Source: JABSOG01 sp965277695 (GTDB taxonomy: Bacteria; Pseudomonadota; Gammaproteobacteria; Enterobacterales; Alteromonadaceae). From it: 64,000 nucleotides of DNA. Shown here one piece after another: positions 1 to 8,966 of this stretch. Numbering within the stretch: position 1 is the stretch's first letter; each line of letters begins with the position of its first letter. A program made the position numbers and the translations under genes. The stretch is from positions 1-64,000 of the forward strand of contig CBDIDQ010000063.1 of the NCBI GenBank assembly GCA_965277695.1, in the 5' to 3' direction. The notes beneath the pieces are model-generated. The model had not been told where the DNA came from and made no database searches. It saw only the letters and a list, made by a program, of their open reading frames with translations.

Positions 1-309
1 TTCATCAAGGCTAGTTTTGCGGATAAAAGCACCAAAGCGGGTGATACGGGGGTCATTCTTTAATTTGATGGCATACTCGTTAACCGTTTCAAAATCGTGA
101 GATTCATCCAGCTCAACATCGCGCATACTACGAAACTTAATCATCTTGAACAAGGTGCGGTGCTGACCGAAACGTTCTTGAACAAAGAAAATAGAATGCC
201 CGAGGTCAAAAAAGATCATCACACAAACCACCAAAATCACTGGTGACAATAAAGCTAGCGCCACCAGCGAGAGTACGATATCCAACAGTCGGATCATGAT
301 CTTTTGCAT
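1..309 (-). CDS. Initiating sugar transferase, N-terminal part (partial)
   Basis: The reading frame runs off the window edge; only the first 103 codons are visible. It begins with a hydrophobic segment (MIRLLDIVLSLVALALLSPV, about residues 5-24), followed by the basic, aromatic stretch FFVQERFGQHRTLFKMIKF and a KNDPRITRFGAFIRKTSLDE-type segment. Both are hallmarks of the bacterial sugar transferase family (WcaJ/PglC type), which moves a sugar 1-phosphate from a nucleotide sugar to undecaprenyl phosphate in the inner membrane. The ATG lies 9 bases after the stop of the oxidoreductase at 319, so the two are probably cotranscribed. The catalytic Asp-Glu region is partly outside the window. The sugar used cannot be told. 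Confidence 0.85.
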   Translation of the reverse strand, partial: MQKIMIRLLDIVLSLVALALLSPVILVVCVMIFFDLGHSIFFVQERFGQHRTLFKMIKFRSMRDVELDESHDFETVNEYAIKLKNDPRITRFGAFIRKTSLDE

Positions 310-318
310 CGCTTTTAC

Positions 319-1299
319 TTACGCACCTTTTTGTTTACACATGATTTGAATTTTCTTCGCCAAACGCAAGGCTTCAACGCCATGATAAGCCGTCACCAAA
401 GGTTCTTTCTTATCTAAAATCGATTCGATAAAATTAGTGTGCTCAGCCATCAAAGGTTCAACATTTGGCACAAATACTCGCTCCACCAAATATTCCTGTT
501 TGTAAGTCACATCCTGCAAATCACTAATATAACGACCCGCTGCACGACGATTGATTTCAATCTCTTTACGCAAAAAGTCGACTTTAATATAACAATCAGA
601 ACAGCTGATATTGAACATACGATATTTGGTTTGTGATACTTTACTGGCAATCACCGTCGCCACAGAGCCATTGGGAGAAATCAGCTCAGCACTGACGTGA
701 TCAAAATTAGGCGAATGGAAACTGCCACCAACGGCACCGACCACTTCAAGGTTACCACCAAGAATTTGATTCACCGCATCAAGGTCGTGGATCATTAAAT
801 CCAATATCACATCAACATCCGTCGCCCGGCTAACGTTATAGCTCAAACGGCTAGAGTTAATCGCCAACACATCTTCTTGGTTGACGATTTTTCGTAGCTC
901 AGAAAATACCGGATTATAACGTTCAACATGACCGACCTGGATGATAGTTTCAGCCTTTTCGCTCAGCTGGATCAGCTCTTCACCTTCTTCAACTGTGACG
1001 GTAATGGGCTTTTCAATCAAACAGTCCTTACCCGCAGCAATTGCCGCTTTGGCTATCTCAAAATGCGATGAAGTCGGCGAAGCAATCACTACCGCATCAC
1101 AATTATCAAACAAATTCTCCAGTTCTGAAAAATAATCGACACCAAACAGGTTGGCGACTTCACGACCGACTGTTTCATTGGGATCAAACAAACCAATACA
1201 ATCTATCACCGGATGAGTACTGGCAATACGCACATGATTACGCCCCATACTGCCTGCGCCAATAATCCCTATTCGAACTGTTCTGCTGGGTCTGTTCAT
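319..1299 (-). CDS. Gfo/Idh/MocA family sugar-nucleotide oxidoreductase
   Basis: A 326-residue NAD-dependent oxidoreductase. The Rossmann motif GIIGAGSMGRNHVR lies at residues 11-24, the family Lys motif EKPIT near residue 96, and a His-containing segment (DLMIHDLDAVNQ) at about 166-177 fits the catalytic region. Size and motifs resemble WlbA/WbpB enzymes, which oxidise C3 of a UDP-HexNAc uronate before transamination. The neighbour at 1318 is a sugar aminotransferase, the usual partner for the resulting keto sugar. The start is an ATG preceded by AGGGA at a good distance. A second Gfo/Idh gene lies at 19930, so this is one of two oxidoreductase-aminotransferase pairs. The exact substrate is inferred from context only. 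Confidence 0.88.
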   Translation of the reverse strand: MNRPSRTVRIGIIGAGSMGRNHVRIASTHPVIDCIGLFDPNETVGREVANLFGVDYFSELENLFDNCDAVVIASPTSSHFEIAKAAIAAGKDCLIEKPITVTVEEGEELIQLSEKAETIIQVGHVERYNPVFSELRKIVNQEDVLAINSSRLSYNVSRATDVDVILDLMIHDLDAVNQILGGNLEVVGAVGGSFHSPNFDHVSAELISPNGSVATVIASKVSQTKYRMFNISCSDCYIKVDFLRKEIEINRRAAGRYISDLQDVTYKQEYLVERVFVPNVEPLMAEHTNFIESILDKKEPLVTAYHGVEALRLAKKIQIMCKQKGA

Positions 1300-1317
1300 G
1301 GTAAAAATCCCTATCTA

Positions 1318-2436
1318 TTACTTGTTGGTTGCTTGTTGTTTGCTGAAAAATGTAACAATCGTCGCTGCCACTTTTTTCACTTCTTCTTCTGTCAACGCCG
1401 GATGAACCGGAATAGACAATACTTGCTTTGAATGCGCTTGTGCCAACGCCACTGAATCAAATTCACAGTTGTGCTGATAAAACGGTTGCTCATTCATGCT
1501 AAACGGATAAACCACCGCACTGCCAATTTCGTGGTCTTTCAGATAAGCCTGTAAGGCATCGCGCCCATCACCATCAACCCGAATAGTGTATTGATGATAA
1601 ACATGTCGATAGCTCTCAGGCTCTATTGGTAACGCCAAGCCGTCGACGTTTGCCAACAGTTCGTCATATAATCGCGCATTGTAACGACGCTGATGGTTAA
1701 AACCATCCAATCGTTTAAGCTGTTCAAGTCCAATTGCTGCCGACATATTAGTCATGCGATAGTTATAACCGAGCACGTCATGTAGATACTGATCAACTCG
1801 ACCATGATTAATATATTTACGACCCACAACCGCATCAGCTGCGTGGTTAAATAAACAAATGCCCCCTTCGCCGGTGGTCATGTTTTTAGTCGGATAAAAA
1901 CTAAAACACGCGGCATCACCAAAACTACCGGCTTTTTTGCCATCAATTTCAGCGCCATGAGATTGAGCACAATCTTCAATGACTTTTAAATTATATTGTT
2001 TGGCGATCGCCATAATACGCGGCATGTCACAAGCCAAACCAAACAAATGCACTGGCATAATCGCCTTCATCGAAGGGTCATAATGCTGTTCAAGATAAGC
2101 GGCAAGTTTGTCGGCATCCATCAAGTAGGTTTCAGGGTCAATATCGACAAAAACCGGCTTGGCACCGCAATAAAGAATAGAATTACTCGAAGCAATAAAG
2201 GTAAAAGGTGTGGTGATCACTTTATCACCGGGCTTGATGCCAAACGTCAATAGCGCAGTATGTAAGGCGGTAGTCCCATTATTTGTTGCAACCCCGCTGG
2301 GAGTGCCAATATATTGGGCAAATTCCATCTCAAACTCAGTAACAACTGCACCACAAGCGATCATTCCTGAGCGCATCACAGCAGTAACAGCATTAATTTC
2401 TTCTTCACCTATAAAAGGCTTCGCCATTGTAATCAT
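1318..2436 (-). CDS. DegT/DnrJ/EryC1/StrS sugar aminotransferase
   Basis: A 372-residue PLP-dependent aminotransferase. Visible landmarks are the GVATNNGTTALHTAL cofactor-binding segment, VIEDCAQSHGA with the PLP-pairing Asp, and CFSFYPTKNMTTGEGG with the Schiff-base lysine (about residue 186). Family members transfer an amino group from glutamate to a keto nucleotide sugar. It precedes the oxidoreductase at 319 by 18 bases, matching the WbpE/WbpB partnership. The ATG at 2436 has AGGA five bases upstream, and a second ATG three codons later is possible. It is the first gene of its transcription unit, with a promoter candidate about 100 bases upstream. One of four paralogous DegT-family enzymes in the window. 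Confidence 0.92.
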   Translation of the reverse strand: MITMAKPFIGEEEINAVTAVMRSGMIACGAVVTEFEMEFAQYIGTPSGVATNNGTTALHTALLTFGIKPGDKVITTPFTFIASSNSILYCGAKPVFVDIDPETYLMDADKLAAYLEQHYDPSMKAIMPVHLFGLACDMPRIMAIAKQYNLKVIEDCAQSHGAEIDGKKAGSFGDAACFSFYPTKNMTTGEGGICLFNHAADAVVGRKYINHGRVDQYLHDVLGYNYRMTNMSAAIGLEQLKRLDGFNHQRRYNARLYDELLANVDGLALPIEPESYRHVYHQYTIRVDGDGRDALQAYLKDHEIGSAVVYPFSMNEQPFYQHNCEFDSVALAQAHSKQVLSIPVHPALTEEEVKKVAATIVTFFSKQQATNK

Positions 2437-2532
2437 TACAATCCTCGAAAATAGTGTTTTTAAAACCAGTCATTAGCAGTTCGAATCTGCCTTAAAACCT
2501 AAACATAAAAAATAGCGTAAAAAATTCGGCGA

Positions 2533-2541
2533 ATTATAACA
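2533..2541 (-). promoter_or_regulatory. Extended -10 promoter candidate
   Basis: On the minus strand the sequence reads TGTTATAAT: a consensus TATAAT preceded by the extended -10 TG. No good -35 box is present at 16-18 bases. It lies about 95 bases upstream of the aminotransferase start, in the 161-base gap 2437-2597, which holds no other gene. Read from sequence only. Confidence 0.45.
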
Positions 2542-2597
2542 TAGTCATAATTAAAGCCACATAAAAAACACCAACCGAACTTAGGCTGATGGAGCCG

Positions 2598-4109
2598 TTA
2601 TTTCCTTACCGACTTTTCGGAGGTGTAACTGCCAAATCCAGGAATATAGTGTGCCGCCAGTCGCCAAGTCATATTTTTAATCGGTGCCAACCAATAAGGC
2701 GTCAATGGTCCAACACCAGTATCTGATGCCAACTGCCTAAACCGCTGCGGCACATCACGCCAAATCTTAAAGATTTGCTTATACTGTACCGTATCAGAGT
2801 AATCTTGTGATAATAACAGATGAAATACTGACTTCATGGCAAAAACAGGCACTACTGTGTACATTTGCCCAGCGGTGATATTACCGCCATTAACCACAAA
2901 ACGCGCACCTCGGCCATAAACAAATTCGTAATAGATAATTTTTTGATAAGTATCAGCCACCAAATCATCAGTAACTTCATGGAAATTCGCCATCAACAAT
3001 TCAAAACCTTCTGGTGACAAAGTTTTATAACGCTGAGAAAAAATAAATCGCGCCGAAAACTTTAATTTGTACAACCATGGACAAGTCTTTAACAACAACC
3101 CCAACACGCCAGCAAATTTCAAATGATTGGCCCGTTGCAACACATCGCCTTGAAAACCATCAAACAACACATAACTACCTTGTGCTTTGCTAAAACTATA
3201 ACGATAGGTCGACATTAACTGTGGGATCCAAGTTGACACGCCAAAAAAGAAATCATTCGACAGCGGGGTTTCTTCAGCTAAGATTGGTGGTGCAGTAAAT
3301 TCAAATTCTTCATAACGATTAAAGCAATCAGCAAACAACCGGGCAATTGGCCGATCACCAGAATTAGCCGGTCCATACGTATAACCGTATTCAAAATGAG
3401 AACCGGTCAAAATCAAGCGTGAATCCAAACCACCACTAATCGCTAGTGTTCTGTGAGCCTCAGGCCAGTGGGCAACCAAGTCATTGATATAACTTGGGAC
3501 TTTTTGTTGTTGCTGACGTTCTGGTGAATCAAAAACCGGTTGATAATATTTACTGAGCTGACCATCATCCCGGGTTTCGCTACCCGGATCTAACCGAGTG
3601 ATCCCCTCATACAAGGTATAATTGCCAAACAGGTGACCCTTATCTGCCAATACTTGGCTCAACACTCGATCAACGGCAGGTAAGTTATCAAACGCTTTAA
3701 CCGAAGGGGCGATTTCCAGCACCTTTTGTTGCTGGCGGCTATAGTGAGTCGACACCCCGTGAGCATCACACACCGCTCTGGCACCTTTGGCGTCAATATG
3801 AACCAACACAAACGACCCCAGCTCTATATCTTTAAAAACATCGACGCCATTTTTAACGTAATCGGTTGCCAAGTCTGTCAGGTTATTACGTTGATTTTTA
3901 TAAATAAACCAGCCTGAGCAATACATTTTACCGCCACCATCAGCCTCACTTAACTGCACCAGTGGTTGCTCAAGCCAATCAAAACGACTGTAAACAAGGG
4001 TGATCGTGTTGCCTAAAAAAGACTCTTCAAGGATATGGTTATACTCGCTGAAAAAGTCAATTGACGGCTTCAATGCACTACTGTTGGTATTGAGATAAAT
4101 GCCTCTCAT
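2598..4109 (-). CDS. Asparagine-synthase-like protein
   Basis: About 503 residues. The C-terminal half carries the PP-loop ATP-pyrophosphatase signature AISGGLDSRLIL (about residues 223-234), as in asparagine synthetase. The first 200 residues resemble a class II glutamine amidotransferase domain, but the protein starts Met-Arg-Gly and lacks the Cys2 nucleophile, so glutamine hydrolysis is unlikely. Asn-synthase homologues in O-antigen loci (for example WbpS) amidate uronic acids, which is a reasonable guess here because the locus also encodes a UDP-glucose dehydrogenase. The ATG at 4109 overlaps the flippase stop (TGATG), implying translational coupling; a TTG one codon earlier is less likely. 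Last gene of the wzz operon. Confidence 0.75.
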   Translation of the reverse strand: MRGIYLNTNSSALKPSIDFFSEYNHILEESFLGNTITLVYSRFDWLEQPLVQLSEADGGGKMYCSGWFIYKNQRNNLTDLATDYVKNGVDVFKDIELGSFVLVHIDAKGARAVCDAHGVSTHYSRQQQKVLEIAPSVKAFDNLPAVDRVLSQVLADKGHLFGNYTLYEGITRLDPGSETRDDGQLSKYYQPVFDSPERQQQQKVPSYINDLVAHWPEAHRTLAISGGLDSRLILTGSHFEYGYTYGPANSGDRPIARLFADCFNRYEEFEFTAPPILAEETPLSNDFFFGVSTWIPQLMSTYRYSFSKAQGSYVLFDGFQGDVLQRANHLKFAGVLGLLLKTCPWLYKLKFSARFIFSQRYKTLSPEGFELLMANFHEVTDDLVADTYQKIIYYEFVYGRGARFVVNGGNITAGQMYTVVPVFAMKSVFHLLLSQDYSDTVQYKQIFKIWRDVPQRFRQLASDTGVGPLTPYWLAPIKNMTWRLAAHYIPGFGSYTSEKSVRK

Positions 4110-5398
4110 CAAGCTACTCTTCTTTTATGTGATCCGCTGAAAAAAATCAATATTGCCGCATTAACGGCCGCAGCAACTGAGGTGGCTGCGGCTAACCCTG
4201 AGGCACCATAATGATCAACCAATAAAAAGTCCAACCCGCCATTAACAGCAGCAGCGACAAGACCCGCCATTAATGGGGTTTTAAAATCTTCCAATGCGTA
4301 ACTGACCCTGCAAGCAAATAAAACATAAGCATGGGCTATCAAACCAGCGGCATAAATAACCAGCAAAGGGGCCGTTTGTTCGACATCACTTTGACTAAAC
4401 TCGCCATATTGGAACAACAACGAAATAATCTCATTACTCAACAACATAAATATGGCCGTACAGCTCAACGCCAAAGCCGATAATACCGCAACAGCCTTGA
4501 TGCGTATTCGGGCAAAAACCACTGGCTCATCTCTCACGGCAATTAATTTGGGGAACAATACAATCAGCACCGGAAAAACCGCCGTATAAAGCGGCAATGA
4601 CATCACTTTATAGGCAAAATTGATTGATGCAATACTGCCCTCAGCCAATGATGAAGCAAAGTAGCGATCAACAAACAAATCAATGATCACTCCAGACATG
4701 CCCAGTGCGCCAAACAAGGCATTTTTATAAATGGTCTTCATTTTGGCATCGGCTAACCCGGCATGACTCAACACCGAAAAATTGATCTTGCGCCGATCAA
4801 ACACAAAACACAGCTGCAATAAATACCCCAGTGTGATCCCCAACGCAATACCAGTGAGCCCAATGATCTTGTACAACACAAAAATGCCGATAAGAATACC
4901 AATATTAGGCATTAATTCAGCCATTGATGCCCGGGTAAAATGTCCTTCCAAATGGCGAATGCCACGAAACCAGTAATAAACAAATCCCAAACCGGCACCA
5001 ACTGAAGAATACAACACCACCTGCTCCGCCAGCGTTTTTCCCTCACCAATCAAACCCGGCGCAATGACAGAGACGATTATTTGATTGAAAAATAAAAATA
5101 CCAAGGCTATAACCAATGCCGAAAAAATCACCGGAAAAAACGACAGGTGGATCATTTCATGGTTATCCGGCGTTTTAATCTGTGACATCGCCGCATTCGC
5201 GTAAGCCATGCCGATTAAACCAATAAGCAAAGAGATCGGTGCCAGCCCAACCAACAATCCATCACTGACTGATGAGGCACCAAACAAATACGCGACCGAC
5301 ACTTCCCGACCAAAACCCAAACCATGGCCAACAACGGTAAAGGCAAATACCACCAGATAGCTTTTATAGCGCTTAAATAAACCCAGTATAAAACCCAT
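4109..5398 (-). CDS. MurJ/MviN-like lipid-linked oligosaccharide flippase
   Basis: A multipass membrane protein of about 429 residues, with twelve or more hydrophobic segments judged by eye. It contains YLFGASSVSDGLLVGLAPIS and a FQYGEFSQSDV segment, both typical of the MurJ/MviN branch of the MOP superfamily. It would move undecaprenyl-linked repeats across the inner membrane. Homologues inside polysaccharide clusters usually serve the local glycan rather than peptidoglycan. The frame is open upstream to a GTG at 5458 inside the preceding gene. I prefer the ATG at 5398 (MGFILGLFKRYKSYLVV), which removes an unlikely polar extension and leaves a 22-base gap. A second, unrelated flippase lies at 38939. 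Confidence 0.85.
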   Translation of the reverse strand: MGFILGLFKRYKSYLVVFAFTVVGHGLGFGREVSVAYLFGASSVSDGLLVGLAPISLLIGLIGMAYANAAMSQIKTPDNHEMIHLSFFPVIFSALVIALVFLFFNQIIVSVIAPGLIGEGKTLAEQVVLYSSVGAGLGFVYYWFRGIRHLEGHFTRASMAELMPNIGILIGIFVLYKIIGLTGIALGITLGYLLQLCFVFDRRKINFSVLSHAGLADAKMKTIYKNALFGALGMSGVIIDLFVDRYFASSLAEGSIASINFAYKVMSLPLYTAVFPVLIVLFPKLIAVRDEPVVFARIRIKAVAVLSALALSCTAIFMLLSNEIISLLFQYGEFSQSDVEQTAPLLVIYAAGLIAHAYVLFACRVSYALEDFKTPLMAGLVAAAVNGGLDFLLVDHYGASGLAAATSVAAAVNAAILIFFSGSHKRRVA

Positions 5399-5420
5399 GT
5401 TCAGCAGACCACAGCCATCA

Positions 5421-6473
5421 TCATGATAAACAACCTTGATACATACGCCCGAGCTCACTGACTACTCGCGATATTTTATATTTTTGTACACTATCCACCG
5501 CATTTACCGATAAGACTTGGTAATCTTGCTGCTCACCTTGTTGCAGATAATGTTGCATCGCAACCACATTTTTCTTGCCAAAATCAGTCTCAGTATTATC
5601 CAACAAAAAGCCGTTAACCCCGGCTGTTAGTTGCTCTGTCGCCCCATCGGTTGAAGTTGCAATAACAGGAATCCCACATGCCAGAGCTTCGGTGATCACC
5701 AAACCAAAAGCCTCGGTACGGGCAACGTTGAGCAAAAACTTGCTTTGATGTAAATAGGCTTTAACATCAGCAGGCTTGCACACCCCCAAATAATTCATGG
5801 TATGCTTGTCAGACCGATAATCCAGTATCATGTCAACCAACTCACCGCCGCCAATAATGCCGATATTCAAACCATCATTTAACTCATCCAACAACGCCAA
5901 CAACCGATCAGGACCTTTCTTATGACACAAAACGCCAATCATCAGTAAGTCATAGGTTTTGTCAACAGGCTTTGCTGGCGGCTTATAACTGTCGAGGATA
6001 CCAGCGCTTAATACGGTGACCTTGCTCGGATCTAATTGCTGGTAATAACACTCAACTAGCCCTTTACTGACAAACACATGGTGATCAATAAAGCTGCTGG
6101 CATAGCGATAAAACCATGAGGGATTAGGATACCAATGAACATCACTGCCATGAAAGGTCACCACTATTTTGACTTTACTATGACGTAGTATTTTATAAAT
6201 AATCGCAAACCAAATGGTTGGATAAAAATAATGAACATGAATGATATCAAAGCGCTGACGGCAAAAAATCGCCTGAGTGAATAACTGCACCATCAACAGG
6301 CCGTATTTAAGCAATAATGCTGGCAAGCCCTTTTTCACCGAAGAAATACCTAAGAACAACAGCTGATCAAAACGCTGGCTTTTGCGCAACTCATCCACCT
6401 GATTTTGCACAAATATGCCGTTTACCGGGTTGTTTTTACCTGGTTTCATATTGGATATCACGAGTAAATTCAT
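5421..6473 (-). CDS. Glycosyltransferase family 4
   Basis: A 350-residue GT-B fold transferase. The N-terminal half has VTFHGSDVHWYPNPS, typical of GT4 acceptor domains. The C-terminal half has LLMIGVLCHKKGPDRLL and the nucleotide-sugar motif EAFGLVITEALACGIPVIAT (E-x7-E). It would add one sugar to the lipid-linked repeat at the cytoplasmic face. The ATG is preceded by AGGTGA and lies six bases after the polymerase-like gene. The stop is 22 bases before the preferred flippase start. The sugar donor cannot be read from the sequence. Confidence 0.9.
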   Translation of the reverse strand: MNLLVISNMKPGKNNPVNGIFVQNQVDELRKSQRFDQLLFLGISSVKKGLPALLLKYGLLMVQLFTQAIFCRQRFDIIHVHYFYPTIWFAIIYKILRHSKVKIVVTFHGSDVHWYPNPSWFYRYASSFIDHHVFVSKGLVECYYQQLDPSKVTVLSAGILDSYKPPAKPVDKTYDLLMIGVLCHKKGPDRLLALLDELNDGLNIGIIGGGELVDMILDYRSDKHTMNYLGVCKPADVKAYLHQSKFLLNVARTEAFGLVITEALACGIPVIATSTDGATEQLTAGVNGFLLDNTETDFGKKNVVAMQHYLQQGEQQDYQVLSVNAVDSVQKYKISRVVSELGRMYQGCLS

Positions 6474-6479
6474 GCTAAT

Positions 6480-7817
6480 TCACCTGCCGTTAAACTGAAT
6501 TGATGGATTGTGATCCTGAGTTGCAGCAATTTGATCTATTCGGGTTTTATTTTTAAACCTCAAATAACCATAAACACTGCCAATCAGTGTACATACCTGC
6601 GGGCTGCTAAGCGCATGACCAGCCAAAAAGCCGTGAAACAAAAACATCGACACACTAATGAGGCAAGCAAAGTAGACGATATTGCGATGTAGCCAGTACT
6701 CACGGCTACAAAACAGCCAATAACAAATATGATAAAGGATAAAAGCCCCGCCGAGCAGTGCCCCATACATCCCATACAAGTCAATCAAATCCTGCTCTAT
6801 CGCCTTATACGGTTGTTGTTCTGCACGCCCCCCCTTCTTCGAGCTATTGCCCAGCGAAAACTCCCCTTTAACCTGATAGAAAAAAGTGGTGCCCTGACCA
6901 AATACATCATTAATCACATCTCGTTTTTTCAACACCGCATAACCGGCGTCATCCAGATAAGCTCTGGGATTCACCCCTTCAAACAGTTCAACCACTCTGT
7001 CAATATTATGTGATAGGTCGTCAAAATTATCGTAAATGATTTTGGTCGCAAAAGAGCCAACAGCAACAACCACAACGATGATCGACACCTTAATCATTGA
7101 AGTCACATGAGAGTGAGATTTTTTGAAAATAAAGTAAGCAAGTGAGAAACACACAGTGACACCAACAACACCGCCAAACGCGCCTCTGGAGCCAATTAAT
7201 GAAATAGCGAAAGTCAGCAACAAAAGATGAAAAGCGTGGGTTAGGGTTTCCTTTTTCCAAAACCTTGCCCAAGCAAAACTCAAAGAAACCAACATGGTCA
7301 AACCAATATCATTACCACCAGTAAAAAATGATTTGATACCAAACGCCCATTCGCCGTATGTCATCCTACCAATCCCGGTGATCAGAGAAAATACGATTGA
7401 CACACTGGCAATCAATCCGTAAGCAATAATCCCAGTGATCAACAGCTCTTCTACACTTTCACCGCATTGGTGAGCCCTTAGCAAGGCGTTGTAAATAAGC
7501 AAACCAATACACATCGGATAGACCGTTTTAAAATAAAAACTCATATCCAGTACCAGCGGCAGAGCCCCCAGCGTCGCAGCCCATACGGCTACGCACAATA
7601 CTGAAAATACCAGCAGACCTTTGACAAACCAAGATTCAGCGTCATTGGTGCGTAATAACACCACAAAAAACGCCGCCAAAATAGTTAACCGAAACAGCAG
7701 GCTAACAACAATAAAACCTAGCCCGATATATTCCAATATGCCATATACAATATCCATAATGACACTGACGAACAATATAATAATAATTGTCTTTCGCGGA
7801 GAAAGCGTATAGTTCAT
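6480..7817 (-). CDS. O-antigen polymerase/ligase-like membrane protein (Wzy type)
   Basis: A 445-residue protein with roughly ten to twelve hydrophobic segments and a long polar periplasmic stretch (about residues 270-345, with KKRDVINDVFGQGTTFFYQV). The segment SLIGSRGAFGGVVG resembles the conserved SGSR/GSRG motif of the Wzy/WaaL family. Such proteins polymerise or transfer lipid-linked glycans on the periplasmic side. The location between wzz and a glycosyltransferase favours polymerase over ligase, but sequence alone does not decide. One of three such proteins in the window (others at 44165 and 54819). Confidence 0.8.
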   Translation of the reverse strand: MNYTLSPRKTIIIILFVSVIMDIVYGILEYIGLGFIVVSLLFRLTILAAFFVVLLRTNDAESWFVKGLLVFSVLCVAVWAATLGALPLVLDMSFYFKTVYPMCIGLLIYNALLRAHQCGESVEELLITGIIAYGLIASVSIVFSLITGIGRMTYGEWAFGIKSFFTGGNDIGLTMLVSLSFAWARFWKKETLTHAFHLLLLTFAISLIGSRGAFGGVVGVTVCFSLAYFIFKKSHSHVTSMIKVSIIVVVVAVGSFATKIIYDNFDDLSHNIDRVVELFEGVNPRAYLDDAGYAVLKKRDVINDVFGQGTTFFYQVKGEFSLGNSSKKGGRAEQQPYKAIEQDLIDLYGMYGALLGGAFILYHICYWLFCSREYWLHRNIVYFACLISVSMFLFHGFLAGHALSSPQVCTLIGSVYGYLRFKNKTRIDQIAATQDHNPSIQFNGR

Positions 7818-7860
7818 GACACAATAACTTATTTGATTACTTTTGATGACTAATAGACAG

Positions 7861-8805
7861 TTACTGTTGGCTAATCGTGTCAGGACGTTTACTTATAACA
7901 GCCTGACGCAGATGAACGATAAACAATGACAAGATACCGCCGAATGCGGTGAAGAAGAGCACAATAATCGCTCTGAAGGGCTTGCTCTTTATTTCAGGTA
8001 CAATTGCAACATCCAGTGTTTTGTACATAAACTCTTCTCTTACCTCAGCCAGCATGGTCTTTTGGGTTTGTTCCTGAACCATTTGAAAAAATAAATTACG
8101 CAACTCAGCTATGTGAGTGGTTTCGATTTGTTTTTTGAGGTATTCAATACTTTTTACCGATTCTTTTAGTTCTTGCTCACGCATGAATTGATTGAAGTCT
8201 GCCACTAATAAGGTGAGCCATTTTTGCGCCAGTATCGGTGAGAAAAACTCAAGTGACACCTTCACACTGCCTGATTTTGATTCTCGATCCATCGTAACGC
8301 GTTTGCTCAGTTCTTCATAAGCTTCAAAAAGTGTCGGTTTGGGCTGTAATGGAAAACTGACATCCCTGACCCAAGTTTTAGTCTCGCTATCATAGGTTTT
8401 TTCATTGAGGATCAGCTGTTTAGTTTGCGGATCCCACTCCTTACCAGCCATCAACGGGATCAACGCATCATGCCGTTCGATAAAACCCATTAAAAACTGT
8501 CTGGAACGAAAAATCTCCAATGCAATCAGCGATTTATCACTGCCCTTACCCGGCAAATTAATACCAGCCAACGACGCCAAACCACCAAATTTATTGGCCA
8601 ACGCGGCTAATCCGCCCCCTTGCTGTTCGTCAGAAGGAGCCAATAACACCTCGGCTTTATATTGATTGGGGATGCTAAGGGCTACATAAACCGAGACTAC
8701 GGCAAATACAGCCGTTAAGCCGATCACAAACCATTTATATCGCCATGACAAACGCACAAAATCACGTACATTCAAATTTTTGTTTTGTTGAGTTACCGAC
8801 ACCAT
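7861..8805 (-). CDS. wzz: Wzz-type chain-length determinant protein
   Basis: A 314-residue polysaccharide co-polymerase. A cytoplasmic N-terminus with NVRDFVRLSWRYKW leads into a first transmembrane helix (about residues 31-50) followed by IPNQYKAEVLLAPSDEQ. A long periplasmic region containing the coiled-coil-like QELKESVKSIEYLKKQIET precedes a second helix at the C-terminus, after the Pro-rich VPEIKSKPFRA. This is the class 1 Wzz layout without a kinase domain. It sets glycan chain length together with a Wzy polymerase, here the next gene downstream (43-base gap). The start has AGGG six bases upstream. First gene of its operon. Confidence 0.92.
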   Translation of the reverse strand: MVSVTQQNKNLNVRDFVRLSWRYKWFVIGLTAVFAVVSVYVALSIPNQYKAEVLLAPSDEQQGGGLAALANKFGGLASLAGINLPGKGSDKSLIALEIFRSRQFLMGFIERHDALIPLMAGKEWDPQTKQLILNEKTYDSETKTWVRDVSFPLQPKPTLFEAYEELSKRVTMDRESKSGSVKVSLEFFSPILAQKWLTLLVADFNQFMREQELKESVKSIEYLKKQIETTHIAELRNLFFQMVQEQTQKTMLAEVREEFMYKTLDVAIVPEIKSKPFRAIIVLFFTAFGGILSLFIVHLRQAVISKRPDTISQQ

Positions 8806-8842
8806 TATTACCCTGAGTATTCATCCAATTTTTCGCGACCGC

Positions 8843-8871
8843 ATTGTAGCACAGTCTTAGGCGACTTAAAG
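8843..8871 (-). promoter_or_regulatory. Promoter candidate for the wzz operon
   Basis: On the minus strand TACAAT is preceded by TGC, giving an extended -10 (TGCTACAAT, 8843-8851). A weak CTTTAA lies at -35 with a 17-base spacer. The distance to the wzz start is about 38 bases. Sequence inspection only. Confidence 0.45.
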
Positions 8872-8910
8872 CAATTAATTGCCTGCCAATATTGACGGGA
8901 TTGACCAGAT

Positions 8911-8946
8911 TCAAAGCGCATCTACACTAGCGTAGATGCGCTTTGA
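8911..8946. terminator. Perfect 15 bp inverted repeat, likely transcription terminator
   Basis: TCAAAGCGCATCTAC (8911-8925) is exactly complementary to GTAGATGCGCTTTGA (8932-8946), with the six-base loop ACTAGC. It lies 21 bases after the stop of the FG-GAP lipoprotein and just upstream of the wzz promoter. It probably ends the lipoprotein transcripts and insulates wzz. No long T-run follows on either strand, so it may act with Rho or as a mRNA-stabilising hairpin. Confidence 0.65.
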
Positions 8947-8966
8947 CCGTAGTCTCTAACCGCGAT

